Notes under the pieces: generated by a model
The model's database searches: none
Told to the model about the DNA's origin: nothing
The model's input: the letters and a program-made list of their open reading frames with translations, nothing else
Shown: positions 1 to 7,030 of the stretch, piece by piece
Position numbering within the stretch: the first letter of the stretch is position 1
Layout: every line of letters begins with the position of its first letter
From: JBBQVS01 sp038211295
GTDB taxonomy: Bacteria; Chloroflexota; Ktedonobacteria; Ktedonobacterales; Ktedonobacteraceae
Direction: 5' to 3'
Length of the DNA stretch: 10,767 bases
NCBI GenBank assembly: GCA_038211295.1
Contig: JBBQVS010000112.1
Span: 1 to 10,767, forward strand
Made by a program: the position numbers and the translations under genes

Positions 1-1577
1 CTCACCTCAAGCGAGAGCGCACCGTGATCGGAGTCGATGTTGATGATATCGCCATTCTGCACCGCCGCGATTGGGCCGCCAACTTGTGCTTCTGGCGAGA
101 CGTGGCCCACAACCATGCCATGTGTGCCGCCAGAGAAGCGGCCATCGGTAATCAACCCAACCGTCTCGCCATACCCCTGCCCGACCAGTGCCGACGTGAC
201 CGCTAGCATCTCGCGCATTCCAGGGCCACCCTTTGGCCCCTCGTAGCGAATGACCACCACGTCACCATGTGTGATGTGGTGATTCATGATGGCGTCAAAA
301 GTCTCTTCCTCCGAGTTGAACACCTTCGCTGGCCCACGGTGGTTGCTCACCTTGAGGCCCGCGATTTTGCAGACCGCTCCCTCTGGCGCGAGGTTGCCCT
401 TGAGAATGACGAGCGGTGCTGTAGCGTGCAATGGTTTGTCGAGCGGCATCACGACTGATTGCCCTTCCGCGAGGTCGGGTGCGTGTTCCAAGTTTTCGGC
501 GAGCGTCTTGCCCGTAACAGTGAGTGCATCGCCATTCAGATAGCCGCCTTTGAGTAGAACCTTCATCACCGCCTGTACCCCGCCGACACGATCAAGGTCT
601 GCCATCACGTACTTGCCGCCGGGCTTGAGATCGGCGAGATGCGGCACCTTGCCGCCGGCGCGTGTGAAATCGTCTATGCCGAGCGGAATATCGAGTTGGC
701 GTGCAATCGCAATCAGGTGTAGCACGGCGTTAGTCGAACCGCCAAGAGCCATCACTACCTTGATAGCATTCTCAAACGCTGTCTGTGTTAGAATGTGCCG
801 TGCTGTAATACCTTGTTCGACCATGCGAACAATCGCCTGCCCTGAAGCGTAGCAGTCCAGTATCTTCCGAGCGGTGACGGCGGGCATCGACGAGCCGCCG
901 GGCAGACACATGCCCATTGCCTCAATCGCGGATGCCATTGTGTTCGCGGTATACATACCGCCACAGGAGCCAGCACCTGGAATAGCACTCTTCTCTACTT
1001 CGTCGAGTTGTTCGCGGCTAATCTTGCCCGCGCTAAACTGCCCAACTGCCTCGAATACGCTCACAAGATCAACGTCCTGTCCACGACACACGCCGGGAAG
1101 AATTGTACCGCCGTAAACAAAAAGCGTCGGGGCATCTATGCGGGCAAGTGCCATCAGACAACCGGGCATATTTTTGTCGCAGCCGCCAAGCGCGACCACG
1201 CCATCGAAACGTTGCGCGTTCGCCACCAGCTCGATGGAGTCCGCGATGACCTCGCGGCTGGGAAGCGAAAACTTCATGCCCTCCGTTCCCATTGAAATGC
1301 CGTCGCTGACCGTGATTGTGCCGAATATCTGGGGAACGCCGCCGCCCTCGCGCACGCCCTCGCGCACCTTTTCCGCGAGCCTGTTGATGTGTGAGTTACA
1401 GGGCGTTATTTCGCTCCACGTACTGGCAATGCCAATCAAGGGTTTGTTGAAATCCTCATCGGTCAGGCCAACGGCACGTAACATCGAACGGTTGGGGGCG
1501 CGAACCACACCCTCGGTAATCATCTTGCTGCGACTATTGAGCGCGTGCTGTGCCGGTGTATCGTTCGTTTCTGGCAT
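1..1577 (-). CDS. ilvD: Dihydroxy-acid dehydratase (3' end beyond window)
   Basis: Dehydrates 2,3-dihydroxy-isovalerate and 2,3-dihydroxy-3-methylvalerate to the 2-keto acids in cytoplasmic valine, isoleucine and leucine synthesis. Reading the minus strand from ATG 1577 gives about 525 uninterrupted codons that run off the window. The family is about 560 residues, so only a short C-terminal piece is missing. The three cysteines expected to hold the Fe-S cluster are visible: TPCNSH (Cys60), GGCDKNMPGC (Cys133) and GSCGGMYTANTM (Cys205). Late family motifs such as GRFSGGTHG and PEAQVGGPIA are also present. A purine-rich stretch (GGAGGAAGGAAG) lies 10-17 bases before ATG 1577. An in-frame ATG at 1643 would add 22 residues but has no ribosome binding site and lies outside the usual family N-terminus. 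Divergent from the hydrolase gene at 1832. Assignment is very secure. Confidence 0.97.
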   Translation of the reverse strand, partial: MPETNDTPAQHALNSRSKMITEGVVRAPNRSMLRAVGLTDEDFNKPLIGIASTWSEITPCNSHINRLAEKVREGVREGGGVPQIFGTITVSDGISMGTEGMKFSLPSREVIADSIELVANAQRFDGVVALGGCDKNMPGCLMALARIDAPTLFVYGGTILPGVCRGQDVDLVSVFEAVGQFSAGKISREQLDEVEKSAIPGAGSCGGMYTANTMASAIEAMGMCLPGGSSMPAVTARKILDCYASGQAIVRMVEQGITARHILTQTAFENAIKVVMALGGSTNAVLHLIAIARQLDIPLGIDDFTRAGGKVPHLADLKPGGKYVMADLDRVGGVQAVMKVLLKGGYLNGDALTVTGKTLAENLEHAPDLAEGQSVVMPLDKPLHATAPLVILKGNLAPEGAVCKIAGLKVSNHRGPAKVFNSEEETFDAIMNHHITHGDVVVIRYEGPKGGPGMREMLAVTSALVGQGYGETVGLITDGRFSGGTHGMVVGHVSPEAQVGGPIAAVQNGDIINIDSDHGALSLEV

Positions 1578-1693
1578 TGTAAAATGGCTTCCTTCCTCCC
1601 GCCAAAAAACAGGTTGAGGCGAGATTAGCATGAAATGAACCATCGTTGGTCTGCAAGATCACACGCCGTTGTGTGTAGGAATACGTTCCCGCT

Positions 1694-1699
1694 ATTATA
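1694..1699 (-). promoter_or_regulatory. Possible -10 box for ilvD
   Basis: The minus strand reads a consensus TATAAT here. No good -35 hexamer lies 16-18 bases upstream, so this is only a candidate. It would give a leader of about 110 bases before ATG 1577. That leader contains a short CACAC/GTGTG hairpin and no complete T-box or attenuator that I can recognise. Confidence 0.3.
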
Positions 1700-1831
1700 C
1701 ACGAAGTAAGCTTGCTATAGAAGTGCTTGCACCGTCCCCACTGTCACTGCCCTCGCTTGTCAAACGTGTTCTCAGCATAGACAACTTGACGGTAGGATAC
1801 ATACTTCTTAGAGACAGAAGAGGAATCGCTC

Positions 1832-2701
1832 ATGGATATCATAGAAAACACAAGCTCTCTGGTACTACCACAGGGTACGGAACATATTGATGCCGCGCAA
1901 GGCTCGGTGTTCTTTATCGGCACGGCAACCGTGCTTTTGCGGTACGCAGGCTTTACAATTTTGACTGACCCAAACTTTTTGCATCAGGGCGACCACGTAC
2001 ACCTGGGCTATGGTATGACTTCGCCACGCTTGACCAATCCCGCCATCGCGTTAGAGCAGTTGCCTCCGTTTGACCTTGTGCTGCTCTCACATATGCATGA
2101 AGATCATTTTGATCGCTTCGTTGAGAAAAACCTCGATAAGGGAACAAAGATTGTGACAACGCCACAGGCCGCCATTGCTCTGCGAAAAAAAGGTTTTCCC
2201 ATGCTTGAGCCGCTTCATACCTGGGAGACGCTGACTATCACAAAGGGCGAATATATGTTACGAATCACTGCGATGCCAGGTAAGCATGGCCCCGGCTTGA
2301 TGGATGCTGCGCTACCCGATGTTATGGGAAGTATGCTGGAATTTCAGACGCGAACAGGCAAGACTCTTCTACGCTTGTACATCACAGGGGATACGCTGTT
2401 GCACGAGCAACTAGAAGCGATTCCGCAACGCTATCCCGATATCGACCTGGCGTTGTTGCATCTTGGTGGCACACGCCTTTTTGGAGTGCTGCTCACAATG
2501 GACGCAGAGCAGGGTATAGAGGCAATCAAGCTTATCAACCCGCGTAAGGCTATCCCCATTCATTACAATGACTATCCCGTGTTCAAGTCATCACTAGAGG
2601 ACTTCAAAGCACTGGTCACTATGTCCGGCCTCGAAGACCGCGTTCATTATATGGAACATGGCGACACCTATACATTCGAGGTGCCACAGAGCCGCCGCTA
2701 A
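1832..2701 (+). CDS. Metallo-beta-lactamase-fold hydrolase, UlaG/NAPE-PLD-like
   Basis: A 289-residue soluble protein of the metallo-beta-lactamase superfamily, in the UlaG-like branch that includes L-ascorbate-6-phosphate lactonase and N-acyl phosphatidylethanolamine phospholipase D relatives. Dinuclear metal ligands are readable in order: SHMHEDH at residues 86-92 (His87, His89, Asp91, His92), His152 in PGKHGPG, Asp187 in ITGDT, and His244 in PIHYNDY. The N-terminal strand pattern with FIGTATVLLRYAG and TDPNF is typical of the branch. No signal peptide or membrane segment is visible. The start is supported by AGAAGAGGAA about 8 bases upstream. The gene stands alone, divergent from ilvD and closed by its own terminator, so context gives no clue to substrate. 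The fold and metal site are certain; the substrate is not. Confidence 0.9.
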   Translation: MDIIENTSSLVLPQGTEHIDAAQGSVFFIGTATVLLRYAGFTILTDPNFLHQGDHVHLGYGMTSPRLTNPAIALEQLPPFDLVLLSHMHEDHFDRFVEKNLDKGTKIVTTPQAAIALRKKGFPMLEPLHTWETLTITKGEYMLRITAMPGKHGPGLMDAALPDVMGSMLEFQTRTGKTLLRLYITGDTLLHEQLEAIPQRYPDIDLALLHLGGTRLFGVLLTMDAEQGIEAIKLINPRKAIPIHYNDYPVFKSSLEDFKALVTMSGLEDRVHYMEHGDTYTFEVPQSRR

Positions 2702-2713
2702 TATCACACCACA

Positions 2714-2757
2714 AAGAGAACGTGAGCATAATTCATTGCGCTCACGCTCTCTTTTTT
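2714..2757 (+). terminator. Intrinsic terminator after the metallo-hydrolase gene
   Basis: Arms 2714-2727 and 2740-2753 pair over 14 positions with one A/C mismatch, around a 12-base loop, and the sequence continues into six T residues (2752-2757). It lies 13 bases past the stop at 2701. The T run on the plus strand only indicates that it ends the upstream plus-strand transcript. Confidence 0.88.
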
Positions 2758-2808
2758 AGCGGGAAGATTTTTTGTATGTACGCTGTTAAAATATGTGTAT
2801 AGCAGCTC

Positions 2809-2838
2809 TTGACAAAATTTGGCTGTCTCTGTTATTAT
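2809..2838 (+). promoter_or_regulatory. Sigma-70-type promoter of the metal-homeostasis operon
   Basis: A perfect -35 TTGACA (2809-2814) is followed after 18 bases by TATTAT (2833-2838). An overlapping TATAAT sits at 2836-2841 with a longer spacer. Just downstream an imperfect AT-rich inverted repeat (AATTTTA at 2839-2845, TAAAAATT at 2852-2859) covers the expected transcription start. A DtxR-type repressor often binds there, so autoregulation is plausible but inferred. Confidence 0.55.
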
Positions 2839-2893
2839 AATTTTAGGAGTGTAAAAATTTTTGTTGTGAATGCTGAAAGATGACGAGGGTCGT

Positions 2894-3634
2894 ATGTCAC
2901 CAGAATTACACACGTTGCCAATCCGTGCGATAGATTGTTTGAAGTTGTGCTATAAACTTCGCGAACGCGGAGAGGCGATTACCACGTCTGTTATGCGCGA
3001 ACGTCTGCAACCTCTGGAGGCGACGGGTCAACTCAGCGATGCAAGCGTGACGCAGCTTTTCAAGTGGCTGAGTGAGCGCGGCTATGTGCGGTATGTGCCG
3101 TATCACGGCGTAGAATTGACCGATATGGGGCATGTCATGGCGACAGAACTCGTGCGGCGGCATCGCCTGCTCGAACTGTTTCTTGTGCACGAGATGGGTT
3201 TTCCGCTTGACGAGGTTGATGCAGAGGCCGAACAGCTTGAACATGCAATCTCAGAGGCGTTTGTGGACCGCATGGATACACTGCTGGGCAATCCAACCGA
3301 AGACCCACATGGGGACCCCATTCCTAACAAAGCTGGAAGTGTCACGGCTTCTGTAGGTGAGCCGCTCTCGACGGTTCAGGCGGGGCTGCAGGTGATTGTG
3401 CAACGTGTAAGCGATGATCGGCCTGATTTGTTGCGCTATCTCACGGAACTCGGCCTTGTACCGGGCGTGCTTGTTAGTGTAGAAGCCGTTGCGCCTTATG
3501 GAGGTGTTTATACTATACGTATTGGGGAGCAGACGCACGCAATCGGTGATGTTGTGACACAGGCGGTTCTTGTTCGTCCAGTGGGCGGAGCGGGTAGCGC
3601 GTTCCCTCAAGACGCGGCGCGACGAAAGGAATAG
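2894..3634 (+). CDS. DtxR/MntR-family metal-dependent transcriptional regulator
   Basis: A DNA-binding regulator that senses divalent metal, most likely Mn(II) or Fe(II), and controls metal uptake. From ATG 2894 it has 246 residues: winged helix-turn-helix at about 8-79, ending in the family's VELTDMG turn; metal-binding dimerisation domain at about 80-142; and C-terminal FeoA/SH3-like domain at about 156-230. By family comparison the ligands include His90 (RRHRLLE), Glu94, His99, then Glu113, Glu116 and His117. The NPTEDPHGDPIP stretch matches the conserved HPxxDPHGxxIP region. Glutamate instead of cysteine at the Glu113 position is MntR-like, while the SH3 domain is DtxR/IdeR-like. An ATG at 2870 is in frame but has no Shine-Dalgarno; GAGGG lies just before 2894. 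The downstream transporter begins 2 bases after this stop, indicating translational coupling. Confidence 0.92.
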   Translation: MSPELHTLPIRAIDCLKLCYKLRERGEAITTSVMRERLQPLEATGQLSDASVTQLFKWLSERGYVRYVPYHGVELTDMGHVMATELVRRHRLLELFLVHEMGFPLDEVDAEAEQLEHAISEAFVDRMDTLLGNPTEDPHGDPIPNKAGSVTASVGEPLSTVQAGLQVIVQRVSDDRPDLLRYLTELGLVPGVLVSVEAVAPYGGVYTIRIGEQTHAIGDVVTQAVLVRPVGGAGSAFPQDAARRKE

Positions 3635-3636
3635 TG

Positions 3637-4998
3637 ATGAGCAACAAACCGTTAGACATAGATATACTCGTACCAACGCTTACCGATGAGGATGTGAAGC
3701 GAGCAATGGATCGCAAGCGCGTTCACCTACTACGAAATGGGCGTGGACGTAACCGCCTCGTCTGGCTACTCTGGTTACTGATCGGCCCTGGCATTCTCGC
3801 GATGTTGGGCGAAAATGACGGCCCTAGCATGATCTCCTACGCGACCACTGGAGCGAAGTATGGGATTGGCTTTTTTCTGCCTTTTATCGTTCTCACCTTC
3901 GCGATGGCTTTTGTGGTGCAAGAGATGACCGTGCGGTTGGGGGCCGTGACAAAGCGGGGACATGCTGAGCTTATCTACACTCGCTTCGGCAGTTTCTGGG
4001 GCTTCTTCGCGATGGGCGATCTTATCATTGGCAATCTGTTGACACTTGTCACCGAATTTATTGCAGTTCGTGCTGGTCTCGGCTTCTTCGGCGTTCCTCC
4101 AGTTCTTGCTGTACTGGGAACGTTCCTTATCATTATCGGAGTTGCGCTTTCGCGTCGCTATTGGACGTGGGAGCGCATCACGATGGCGTTTGCGGCGTTC
4201 AACTTCTTGTTTGTGCCGGTGGCTATTATGACGCATCCGGTTAGCGGACAAGTGGTAAGTGCGTTCTTCACCTGGGGGCCACTGCCCGGCGGTGTTACAG
4301 CAGGCTTTATTCTCTTGATGATGTCCAATATTGGTGCGACGGTCACGCCGTGGATGCTGTTCTTTCAGCAGAGTGCCGTTGTTGACAAGGGCTATACCGT
4401 TGCTGACATTCATCAGGGACGCATCGATACGGGCCTGGGAGCGTTGTTTGCGGCAACAACCGCGATTGCAACAGTGTTGGCAACAACGCCATTGTTCCTT
4501 CATCATGTTGACGCGTCTAACTTTCAAGGAGCGGACTTTGCTCACGCTCTTGTTCCATTTGTTGGAAACGTGGGTGCTACGCTCTTCGCGCTTGGCATCT
4601 TTGAGGCCGGTCTGGTCGCGGCTCTGACCATCTCTTCCTCTTCAGCGTATGCCTTTGGCGAGGTAACAGGGCGTTCGCATAGCCTGAATAGTTCTTTGCG
4701 CGAAGGGTGGCCTTTCTACGCCATTGTTATCGCGGCGGCAGGTATCGCGGCGGCACTGGTGCTTATTCCAAACGCGCCTCTGGTCTACATTGTTCTGATC
4801 GTCAATGTGCTCGCGACGCTCTCGATGCCGCCCGCTATCGTGTTTCTGCTTTTACTTGTCAATGACCGTGAGATTATGGGCAAATATGCGAATGGGCGAC
4901 TGGCGAACTTCTTTGGCATCGCTGTAACCCTCTTTCTGATCTGTGCGGGCTTAATCTATGGGGTTACAGTTGTTTTCCCGCAACTCATTCCGGTCTAA
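3637..4998 (+). CDS. Nramp-family divalent metal transporter, non-canonical metal site
   Basis: A 453-residue polytopic membrane protein of the Nramp/MntH superfamily, with about 11 hydrophobic segments after a 40-residue charged N-terminus. It probably imports a divalent cation. Family landmarks are GPGILAML in TM1, VVQEMTVRLGAVT in TM3 and FFQQSAVVDKGY after TM6. The two metal-coordinating motifs differ from MntH: TM1 carries NDGPS (residues 60-64) where DPGN is expected, and TM6 carries ATVTPWM (234-240) where the MPHN motif is expected, so the selectivity methionine is replaced, by my alignment, with Thr237. This places it in a divergent Nramp-like branch whose substrate cannot be read from sequence. 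A GTG at 3634 overlaps the upstream stop, but ATG 3637 fits AAAGGA (6-base spacing) better. Co-transcribed with the regulator. Confidence 0.9.
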   Translation: MSNKPLDIDILVPTLTDEDVKRAMDRKRVHLLRNGRGRNRLVWLLWLLIGPGILAMLGENDGPSMISYATTGAKYGIGFFLPFIVLTFAMAFVVQEMTVRLGAVTKRGHAELIYTRFGSFWGFFAMGDLIIGNLLTLVTEFIAVRAGLGFFGVPPVLAVLGTFLIIIGVALSRRYWTWERITMAFAAFNFLFVPVAIMTHPVSGQVVSAFFTWGPLPGGVTAGFILLMMSNIGATVTPWMLFFQQSAVVDKGYTVADIHQGRIDTGLGALFAATTAIATVLATTPLFLHHVDASNFQGADFAHALVPFVGNVGATLFALGIFEAGLVAALTISSSSAYAFGEVTGRSHSLNSSLREGWPFYAIVIAAAGIAAALVLIPNAPLVYIVLIVNVLATLSMPPAIVFLLLLVNDREIMGKYANGRLANFFGIAVTLFLICAGLIYGVTVVFPQLIPV

Positions 4999-5050
4999 AG
5001 CGTTCGTCACATAAAAAGTTGTCAAGCAGGACAATAAAGGAAAAATACTC

Positions 5051-5284
5051 ATGGATAGCAAAGAAACAACAGAGAAACTCGCGACGAATCATCTGGAAGC
5101 AAGTTGGGTACATGGTGTGTTAGAGCCGGAGCAGTTATCCACCGCGAAGCAACCCTTTGGACGCCAGAAGATGAGCCGCACCACCGTGTTTATCCTGTGG
5201 GCATTGCGTGTATACGTGATCTTGATGGCCTTCCTGATCGCCTGGCAGATAACTGGCCCACAGGTGCTACACCTGCATCCATGA
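5051..5284 (+). CDS. Small single-pass membrane protein, possibly transporter-associated
   Basis: I do not recognise the family. It encodes 77 residues: a polar N-terminal 40 residues without a signal peptide, then one hydrophobic segment at about 45-67 (TTVFILWALRVYVILMAFLIAW), and a short tail ending in LHLHP. Arginines at 43 and 53 flank or enter the segment. AAAGGAAAAATACTC precedes the ATG with acceptable spacing, so translation is likely. It begins 52 bases after the Nramp stop, on the same strand, with no terminator between, so it probably belongs to the metal operon. Its role could be a small accessory or regulatory subunit of the transporter, but that rests on position alone. Confidence 0.7.
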   Translation: MDSKETTEKLATNHLEASWVHGVLEPEQLSTAKQPFGRQKMSRTTVFILWALRVYVILMAFLIAWQITGPQVLHLHP

Positions 5285-5557
5285 AATGGTCGGCGTGTTC
5301 GCCAATCCGCTAACTTGTTCCTTTCAACATAGTGGAATATCAATAGGTACATAAGGGTGTATTAGTATTTCATTCGTTGTAGATATATGAAAGTCAGTGG
5401 TTTCACTTTGTGTTACATAGTTGTTGTAGCTAGTATAGGCATCAATGGGAAAGTATAAGATAATTTGGGAGAGGGTGCTTCCTATAGACGAAAGAGATGG
5501 TAGTCAAAATTCTGCAATTCGTGTAAGAAACTGAAATGGGCTTGCTATAGAAACACC
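5285..5557. other. Intergenic gap between convergent genes
   Basis: AT-rich sequence with no supported gene on either strand. A short GGCG/CGCC hairpin (5292-5303) lacks a T run, and TGAAA/TTTCA (around 5388-5405) is equally weak. I see no convincing terminator for the plus-strand metal operon. Confidence 0.5.
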
Positions 5558-5595
5558 CAAAGAGGAGCTTTCCGTGCATTGGTGGCTCCCCTTTG
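5558..5595 (-). terminator. Hairpin, probable terminator of the dehydrogenase transcript
   Basis: Arms 5558-5568 and 5585-5595 form an 11-bp stem with a 16-base loop. The single non-Watson-Crick position is G-U in minus-strand RNA but A-C in plus-strand RNA, so the structure favours the minus transcript. It sits about 45 bases past the stop at 5641. The tail (GGTGTTTC) is only partly T-rich, so termination strength is uncertain. Confidence 0.45.
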
Positions 5596-5640
5596 CTGAA
5601 AGCAGCGATGCGAACATCTTTGATGATACGATGGAGTATT

Positions 5641-6414
5641 TTAGCGGCGGTTCCATTCAAGTCGGATCGAACCATCCAAGCGAATCACCTCGCCATTGAG
5701 CATGGTATTCTCGATGATGTGCTTGGCGAGAGCGGCATATTCTGCTGGTTGACCGAGGCGTGAGGGAAAGGGAACCTGCTGACCCAGCGATTGACGTGCG
5801 GTTTCTGGCAAGCCTGCGAGCAGTGGAGTGTCGAAGAGGCCGGGCGCGATAGTCATAACGCGGATACCGTTGCGTGCGAGTTCACGCGCGATGGGAAGCG
5901 TCATACCGACGATGCCGCCCTTTGACGCGGAATATGCCGCTTGCCCGATCTGTCCATCGAATGCCGCGACGGACGCGGTATTGATGATAACGCCACGCTC
6001 ACCGTCGCCCTCTGGCGCGTTTTCGGCCATCGCAGCGGCGGCGAGACGTATCACGTTGAACGTGCCAATCAGGTTTACCGTGACGACTTTTGTAAACGTC
6101 GCGAGGCTCGCGGGGCCAGTTTTGCCCAGTACGCGCTCAGCACTGCCAATACCCGCGCAATTGATTGCGATGTGTAAGCCGCCGAACGCGGCAACGGTTG
6201 CCTGTATTGCTGCTTGCGTGCTTTCCTCGTCCGTGACATTCGTTTTTACAAAACGGGTTGCGCCACTCAGTTCTTGTGCCAACTTCTCGCCCAACTCATC
6301 ATTGAGGTCGGCTATCGTTACTTTGGCACCTGCCTGTGTTAGAAGTCGCACACACGCGGCACCCAAGCCAGAGGCACCACCCGAAACGAAAACACCTTTG
6401 TTTGTCAGTTCCAT
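5641..6414 (-). CDS. Short-chain dehydrogenase, type II 3-hydroxyacyl-CoA dehydrogenase-like
   Basis: A 257-residue NAD-dependent SDR enzyme of the classical type. The nucleotide site is SGGASGLG (residues 11-18), with Asp36 at the end of strand 2 indicating NAD rather than NADP. NCAG occurs at 85-88. The catalytic set Asn114, Ser148, Tyr161 and Lys165 is complete. Long stretches, including GVIINTASVAAF, GQAAYSASKGGIVGMTLPIA, IRVMTIAPGLF and VPFPSRLG, closely match human HSD17B10 and bacterial homologues. These oxidise 3-hydroxyacyl-CoA or 2-methyl-3-hydroxybutyryl-CoA in fatty acid and isoleucine breakdown. Substrate is inferred from that similarity. No strong Shine-Dalgarno precedes ATG 6414, and no longer in-frame start is better. 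The gene stands alone. Confidence 0.92.
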   Translation of the reverse strand: MELTNKGVFVSGGASGLGAACVRLLTQAGAKVTIADLNDELGEKLAQELSGATRFVKTNVTDEESTQAAIQATVAAFGGLHIAINCAGIGSAERVLGKTGPASLATFTKVVTVNLIGTFNVIRLAAAAMAENAPEGDGERGVIINTASVAAFDGQIGQAAYSASKGGIVGMTLPIARELARNGIRVMTIAPGLFDTPLLAGLPETARQSLGQQVPFPSRLGQPAEYAALAKHIIENTMLNGEVIRLDGSIRLEWNRR

Positions 6415-6545
6415 AATCGCTGTCGCAACGAACCCATACGTCTGTGACGGTGATGGGAGTAATGCGACACCCCTTTCTTACAAACTCAGTCTCGACACAT
6501 ATTACATGTATATATAGTAGAGTATATATGTGGACAGAACGGTAA
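6415..6545 (-). promoter_or_regulatory. AT-rich upstream region of the dehydrogenase
   Basis: Contains an alternating TA tract (6504-6531) that is an imperfect palindrome. On the minus strand it offers TATACT and TAATAT as possible -10 boxes, but no matching -35. It probably holds the promoter of the minus-strand dehydrogenase and abuts the truncated edge of the TnpB remnant. Confidence 0.3.
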
Positions 6546-6827
6546 AGGTACATCTTCACCCGACCCGCCTATAAAGGGCAAGAACACGGGCTTCGCGTCG
6601 AGAAGATTGACTCTCGTCACACCTCCCAAACATGTAGCTGTTGTGGGCATCAAGCCCGAAACAATCGCCGTTCTCAATCACTGTTCCTTTGCCGCGCATG
6701 CAAGGACAGCCTCAACACTAACCTGAACGCGTCCTACAATATCAGAGACAAGTACATCGCTACTTCTCTTGCTGACTTCGGTACACCCTTCGTCAGTGGG
6801 TCTTTGTCAACAGACCTCTCGTCTTAA
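6546..6827 (+). pseudogene. tnpB: TnpB C-terminal remnant (IS200/IS605 family)
   Basis: Plus-strand reading frame ending at TAA 6825-6827, preceded by an in-frame stop at 6543-6545 and lacking a start codon. It encodes about 93 residues matching only the C-terminus of TnpB, an RNA-guided nuclease normally near 400 residues. Visible landmarks are GLRVEKIDSRHTSQTCSCCG, the second CxxC of the zinc finger (FLCRAC) and the terminal NTNLNASYNI. In active TnpB the last motif is usually NADLNAAxNI, whose Asp is a RuvC catalytic residue. Here that position reads Asn, so even this fragment is altered. The N-terminal and central RuvC parts are absent from the flanking sequence, and no tnpA is present. 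It is a fossil, not a functional gene. Confidence 0.9.
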
Positions 6828-6877
6828 ACTTCGGTTTAGGGACAAGTCCTTACGCCTTTAGGTGAAGGGTAGTTGAC
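6828..6877 (+). mobile_element. Right end of IS605-type element with omega-RNA-like hairpins
   Basis: Directly after the TnpB stop, TAAAC-TTCG-GTTTA forms a UUCG tetraloop hairpin overlapping the stop (6825-6838). CTTACGCC/GGTGAAG (6849-6856 with 6861-6867) then forms a second hairpin with a TTTA loop and one bulged A. The block closes with GGGTAGTTGAC, ending at 6877. This layout (TnpB end, hairpins, then a short TTGAC-like terminus) matches the omega-RNA scaffold and right-end boundary of IS605-group elements. The exact boundary is inferred. No matching left end is visible. Confidence 0.6.
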
Positions 6878-6934
6878 AAAAATATGCACTCTTTCACGCT
6901 CCAGAAAACGTTTCTCTAAGACAAAAATGTACTT

Positions 6935-6957
6935 CCGCCATTATACGCTTTTGGCGG
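6935..6957. repeat. Short inverted repeat upstream of the MutS-like gene
   Basis: CCGCCA (6935-6940) and TGGCGG (6952-6957) are perfect 6-bp arms around an 11-base AT-rich centre containing TTATAC. It could be an operator or part of the promoter for the gene at 7031. No good -35 box accompanies it. Confidence 0.3.
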
Positions 6958-7030
6958 GGACAATGCTACATTCTTGCTCACGGAGACGAATAAGATTAAG
7001 ATAGGAGTAACAAAGAAAGGAAAGACTATT

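Noticed and set aside
24..1617. Several plus-strand frames of 60-159 codons.
   Set aside because: All are antisense shadows of ilvD, whose minus-strand frame is continuous and carries the family cysteines.
3775..4545. A 256-codon open frame on the minus strand.
   Set aside because: It is antisense to the Nramp gene, is rich in His, Arg, Asn and Cys with no recognisable domain, and has no ribosome binding site.
1710..5552. A 13-bp identical string (GCTTGCTATAGAA) at 1710-1722 and 5540-5552.
   Set aside because: About one or two 13-bp repeats are expected by chance in a window this size, and the two sites share no context.
5442..5675. A 77-codon minus-strand frame after the dehydrogenase.
   Set aside because: It overlaps the dehydrogenase 3' end in another frame, spans the terminator-like hairpin, and has no ribosome binding site or recognisable motif.
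5828..6517. A 229-codon open frame on the plus strand.
   Set aside because: It is antisense to the SDR gene with low-complexity Ala/Pro/Ser/Thr composition and no domain. The minus-strand frame has all the SDR motifs.
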